Made by a program: the position numbers and the translations under genes. Below the pieces are notes generated by a model, which worked only from the letters and a program-made list of their open reading frames with translations, had not been told where the DNA came from and searched no databases. From Candidatus Njordarchaeota archaeon (GTDB taxonomy: Archaea; Asgardarchaeota; Njordarchaeia; Njordarchaeales; Njordarchaeaceae), in assembly GCA_029856055.1 (NCBI GenBank), contig JAHQWF010000077.1, positions 1-16,731 on the forward strand: a stretch of 16,731 bases of DNA. The letters are read 5' to 3'. Below are positions 14,304 through 16,731 of the stretch, in pieces; the stretch's first letter is position 1; each line of letters starts with the position of its first letter.

Positions 14304-16418
14304 ATGAAAATCAGAAAATTTCTCACCATCTTAATTGTTTTCTTTATAATTATGGCGTCGTTAAGCTATAATGTTCCAAATATTAGAGCGTTTTCGAAGC
14401 AATTCAACATCAATAAACATAAGATCCAAAGGGAAAAATTCCCAATATTCCATTTAGGAAGAAGTTATGAAAGAGAAAGCATAAGCGTTGTTGCAGATGG
14501 GCTAAATAGAGAACAGGATATAGTTCCAGAGGCGGCTGGAATAATAGTGTTGGAATTTGAGGTAACGCAAACAGAATATATGCCTCGAGCTGAAGGAGAT
14601 GTATCATTTATTATTCAAAATGTCTTAGATGAATCGATTAATGTTTCAATAGATATTAAGATCCCTTATTTTGTGAAGATAAAAAATGACATAGTGCATT
14701 GGAGCAGAAATAAAACTAGTGGAGATTCTGAGTGGCTATTTGGGGTTCCATTAGATTTCCTTAATTTAAATCCAGATGAGAAACTCAATGTATCTTTTAC
14801 CCTTGTTGGTTTACTAGGTATATATGCTGATGGTAAACTAATAATTAGCGTCTTTAATAAGGATACTAGCGAAGTATTTATCGAGAAGGATAAAACAATT
14901 TCGGCTCGCCCAGCTTTCTTAGCAGAGGCGAGTTTTGATCCATTTCTATTAAACATATCTGAGACAGAGACTTCTTCCCTTTTAATCAATATCACAAATG
15001 ATGCGAATTACGAGATTGATGATATTAGAGTAGAGATAAAGGAAGTTCCTAAAGGCGTGATATTTGATAAATACAATACTACGATAGAAAAACTAGATTC
15101 AGGAGAGAATGTGCTGGTGAAAATGAATGCTACGGTTCAAGAACTTGGAGTATTTCAGGTAGTTGTACTTATTAACAGTAGTAATGGTGGGTGGCAAGTA
15201 ATTAGACCCAATCTTTTAGCTGTCACTAAGAAGGTAATAATATTTGACGAAGGACATAATCAATACTACCGTTTTGCGTCAGAGTACATGAATGATTTAC
15301 TAGACTTAGCACGTAATTACGCACCAGTAATTATATCTAAGCAACCCATTATCGGGGATCTTTACACAACTAATGTAACTCAGCTCATAATTATACCATG
15401 TCCGCAACCAGCGACAGCCGATCCAAGTGATAGTACAAGTGTTATATTTAGTGAGGAAGAAGTCAAAACGCTACAGGATTTTGTTGAGAATGGCGGATCA
15501 CTATTATTGATGGGTAATTGGTATATGTATTTTTGGCCAAATAATCCTGGTGGCTATAACGATATTACTGAGAAGTACGGAATATATTGGTGGGATGGAG
15601 ATGTATACGATACGGTGAGCTACGAAGGAGCGTACTACCATGTCGTTGCTAAGAATTTTGCTGATAATGAAGTAGCCAAATTATTATCTGTGGGTGTAGA
15701 AGAGGTACATTTTGCTGGTACAGCTTTTAAAATAAGTACACCAGAGGTTCCAACTCAGATATACCCAATATTGTTAGGTAACGAAAATTACACATTTTTA
15801 ACGCTAGGAGCCATTGATGATCCTAAAATTGCTGAAGGTAGCGATGTAATAATGATGCTGGCTGCAGTAGTTAATGGTGTTGGAAAAATATTAGCAAGCG
15901 GTAGTTCTTATATGTTCTCCTCATACTATTACTTTGACCAAAATAAGAAAATTATTCAAAACATACTTACTTGGTTGATGAGCGTTAAGAAACTTGATTT
16001 ATCTGTGTCAGGTGTGCCTTACGAAATAAATGTTGGTGAGGAGATAGTAGCTGAGGTAACATTATCTAACGGAGGAGTAGAAGCGATAACAGATATTGAG
16101 ATAACGCTTACTGTCTCGAGTGGGTTAATTAACAAAAATGGTACAAACAAATATTCTATTGCCTTACTAAAACCAGGAGAACAAGTAAAAGTGAGGTGGA
16201 TTATAACCGCGAACAAGGAGGGCACTTATTCAATAGTATTTGATGTTGCGGCCTCGAATTACCCAGAGGATATAACCAAAAGGCTTATAGTGATATATAA
16301 GAAACCGGAAGCTCAGTATCCCATAGAGCTCATATTTACTATTTCGATAATTATAGCTATAGTAATTATATCAGTTATAGCTTTTTACCTGAGAAAAAAA
16401 GAGAGTATAAAATATTGA
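14304..16418 (+). CDS. Large C-terminally anchored surface protein with GATase/DUF4350-like domain
   Basis: A 704-residue exported protein: signal peptide about 5-22; two beta-rich Ig-like regions about 78-200 and 205-305; an alpha/beta domain about 308-560; a CARDB/NEW3-type beta domain about 563-665; an anchor helix about 673-695 and a short basic tail. The alpha/beta domain has strands VIIFDEGHNQYY (311-322), TQLIIIPCP, FVENGGSLLLMGNW (393-406) and GKILASGSSYMFS, the pattern of class I glutamine-amidotransferase-like folds seen in DUF4350 proteins. C366 follows a strand, but the usual nucleophile elbow is not evident, so it is probably non-catalytic or sugar/ligand binding. Eleven N-x-S/T sequons mark a glycosylated surface protein. 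It follows the S-component-like gene by 145 bases with its own promoter-like box; cooperation with the importer is inferred from position. Confidence 0.8.
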   Translation: MKIRKFLTILIVFFIIMASLSYNVPNIRAFSKQFNINKHKIQREKFPIFHLGRSYERESISVVADGLNREQDIVPEAAGIIVLEFEVTQTEYMPRAEGDVSFIIQNVLDESINVSIDIKIPYFVKIKNDIVHWSRNKTSGDSEWLFGVPLDFLNLNPDEKLNVSFTLVGLLGIYADGKLIISVFNKDTSEVFIEKDKTISARPAFLAEASFDPFLLNISETETSSLLINITNDANYEIDDIRVEIKEVPKGVIFDKYNTTIEKLDSGENVLVKMNATVQELGVFQVVVLINSSNGGWQVIRPNLLAVTKKVIIFDEGHNQYYRFASEYMNDLLDLARNYAPVIISKQPIIGDLYTTNVTQLIIIPCPQPATADPSDSTSVIFSEEEVKTLQDFVENGGSLLLMGNWYMYFWPNNPGGYNDITEKYGIYWWDGDVYDTVSYEGAYYHVVAKNFADNEVAKLLSVGVEEVHFAGTAFKISTPEVPTQIYPILLGNENYTFLTLGAIDDPKIAEGSDVIMMLAAVVNGVGKILASGSSYMFSSYYYFDQNKKIIQNILTWLMSVKKLDLSVSGVPYEINVGEEIVAEVTLSNGGVEAITDIEITLTVSSGLINKNGTNKYSIALLKPGEQVKVRWIITANKEGTYSIVFDVAASNYPEDITKRLIVIYKKPEAQYPIELIFTISIIIAIVIISVIAFYLRKKESIKY

Positions 16419-16452
16419 TTTTTAAAGCTTTAATCTTTTTCATTTCATTTTT
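16419..16452 (+). terminator. T-rich terminator region after the surface protein gene
   Basis: Three T-runs of five (16419-16423, 16436-16440 and 16448-16452) follow the stop. No hairpin is needed. Composition changes to GC-rich some 30 bases later. Confidence 0.5.
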
Positions 16453-16479
16453 AACTCAATGTTAAATTTTAATTATCCC

Positions 16480-16528
16480 TTATGGCGAATGCCCGCACTA
16501 TTTCCGATTAGCGCTGAATCCGCCATAA
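16480..16528. repeat. Interrupted inverted repeat 1
   Basis: TTATGGCG at 16480-16487 is the exact reverse complement of CGCCATAA at 16521-16528, with 33 bases between. The loop holds AGCGCTGA (16510-16517), which recurs in the next inverted repeat. It lies directly before a TATA-like box. Confidence 0.6.
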
Positions 16529-16537
16529 ATATTTTTA
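16527..16537 (+). promoter_or_regulatory. Possible TATA box of the right-edge reading frame
   Basis: AAATATTTTTA lies between the two inverted repeats, 27-37 bases before the ATG at 16564. That spacing fits a leaderless transcript, which is common in Crenarchaeota. Confidence 0.35.
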
Positions 16538-16604
16538 GGGGGCTCGGCTCGTAATACATATGTATGATTACCGAAACAAGCCATAAGCCGAGCGCTGAGC
16601 CCCC
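16538..16604. repeat. Interrupted inverted repeat 2, GC-rich
   Basis: GGGGGCTC (16538-16545) pairs with GAGCCCCC (16597-16604). Alternatively CTCGGCT (16543-16549) pairs with AGCCGAG (16586-16592) stacked on GGGGG/CCCCC. Inside, GTAAT and ATTAC flank the palindrome ACATATGT. The right arm carries AGCGCTGA, as in repeat 1. A tRNA was considered and dismissed because no T-arm is present. Confidence 0.65.
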
Positions 16605-16731
16605 AATGAATATATTGCCTAAACGAAATAAAAATGATTATGCCATTCCCGTCTTCATGTTGCAGAAGCCGTTGAGCCTAAAGCAAGCTGTGGCCCTCGC
16701 TGATAGTTACAGCGAGCCGCGATGGAGTAAG
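16564..16731 (+). CDS. Unrecognised reading frame running off the window
   Basis: From the ATG at 16564 the frame is open for 56 codons to the edge; the nearest in-frame stop upstream is at 16552-16554. It starts MITETSHKPSAEPP and continues through KPLSLKQAVALADSYSEPR, with in-frame ATGs at 16606 and 16657 as other starts. The last 75 bases are 55% G+C with mostly G or C at third positions, unlike the A/T-ending codons of the neighbours. I recognise no family. It could be a transferred gene, a transposase start, or a chance frame through a structured RNA. No ribosome site is seen; a leaderless start is possible given the TATA-like box. Confidence 0.4.
   Translation, partial: MITETSHKPSAEPPMNILPKRNKNDYAIPVFMLQKPLSLKQAVALADSYSEPRWSK
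16696..16716. repeat. Perfect 7-bp hairpin near the right edge
   Basis: CTCGCTG and CAGCGAG flank a seven-base loop, ATAGTTA. It lies within the right-edge reading frame and is the third GC-rich inverted repeat in 240 bases. Confidence 0.55.

Noticed and set aside
14410..14995. Minus-strand frames of 65 and 109 residues inside the large surface protein gene
   Set aside because: The sense frame has signal peptide, domains and sequons; the antisense frames have no recognisable feature.
16538..16604. tRNA-like outline: 67 bases closed by GGGGGCT/AGCCCCC followed by A
   Set aside because: There is no T-arm with a GGTTCAA-type loop, no proper D-arm and no seven-base anticodon loop on a five-bp stem in the right place.
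16680..16731. Minus-strand end of a TnpB-like gene next to the hairpins (IS200/IS605 right end)
   Set aside because: The short minus-strand frames show no TnpB zinc-finger or C-terminal pattern, and the hairpins do not resemble known IS605 ends. Too little sequence remains to argue further.
1..16731. CRISPR array, rRNA or other tandem direct repeats
   Set aside because: No regularly spaced direct repeats and no recognisable rRNA sequence were seen anywhere in the window.

Overview
The window reads as AT-rich chromosomal DNA from a thermophilic archaeon, most likely a member of the Thermoproteia (Crenarchaeota). The grounds are an archaeal ParM-type actin, a free-standing archaeal Kae1 not fused to Bud32, TATA-like A/T boxes about 25 bases before probable transcript starts, T-run terminators without hairpins, GG(A/T)G-type ribosome sites, TTG starts, and surface proteins rich in N-glycosylation sequons. 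The exact genus cannot be fixed from the sequence. Every gap between genes is shorter than 300 bases.

Left part (1-4079), housekeeping genes: a truncated Rossmann-fold gene on the minus strand (possibly homoserine dehydrogenase), then on the plus strand an actin-like ATPase, dihydroorotase (pyrimidine synthesis), a UPF0173/UlaG-like metallo-beta-lactamase-fold hydrolase and a purine-type phosphoribosyltransferase. Next (4081-5778), a two-gene minus-strand operon holds an unrecognised helical protein followed by Kae1, the tRNA t6A-forming subunit of KEOPS.

Middle and right (5999-16418), cell envelope and transport: two alkaline-phosphatase-superfamily ectoenzymes lie tail to tail with no base between them. 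Divergent from the second is an ECF-type vitamin transporter locus: a fused double ATPase (YkoD/EcfA1A2-like), a small membrane protein with a cytoplasmic zinc ribbon, EcfT, and a protein whose C-terminal six-helix part resembles the S component YkoE but which also carries a large extracellular domain and an extra helix. It is followed by a 704-residue surface protein with a GATase-like/DUF4350-like domain and Ig-like regions, anchored by a C-terminal helix. I infer that the ATPase, EcfT and S component form a thiamine- or HMP-type importer. The surface proteins and phosphohydrolases may capture or dephosphorylate its ligand outside the cell; that link rests on gene order alone.

Right edge (16480-16731): base composition changes sharply to GC-rich, with two long interrupted inverted repeats around a TATA-like box, a perfect 7-bp hairpin, and the start of an unrecognised open reading frame that runs off the window. 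This may be the edge of a mobile element or a transferred gene.
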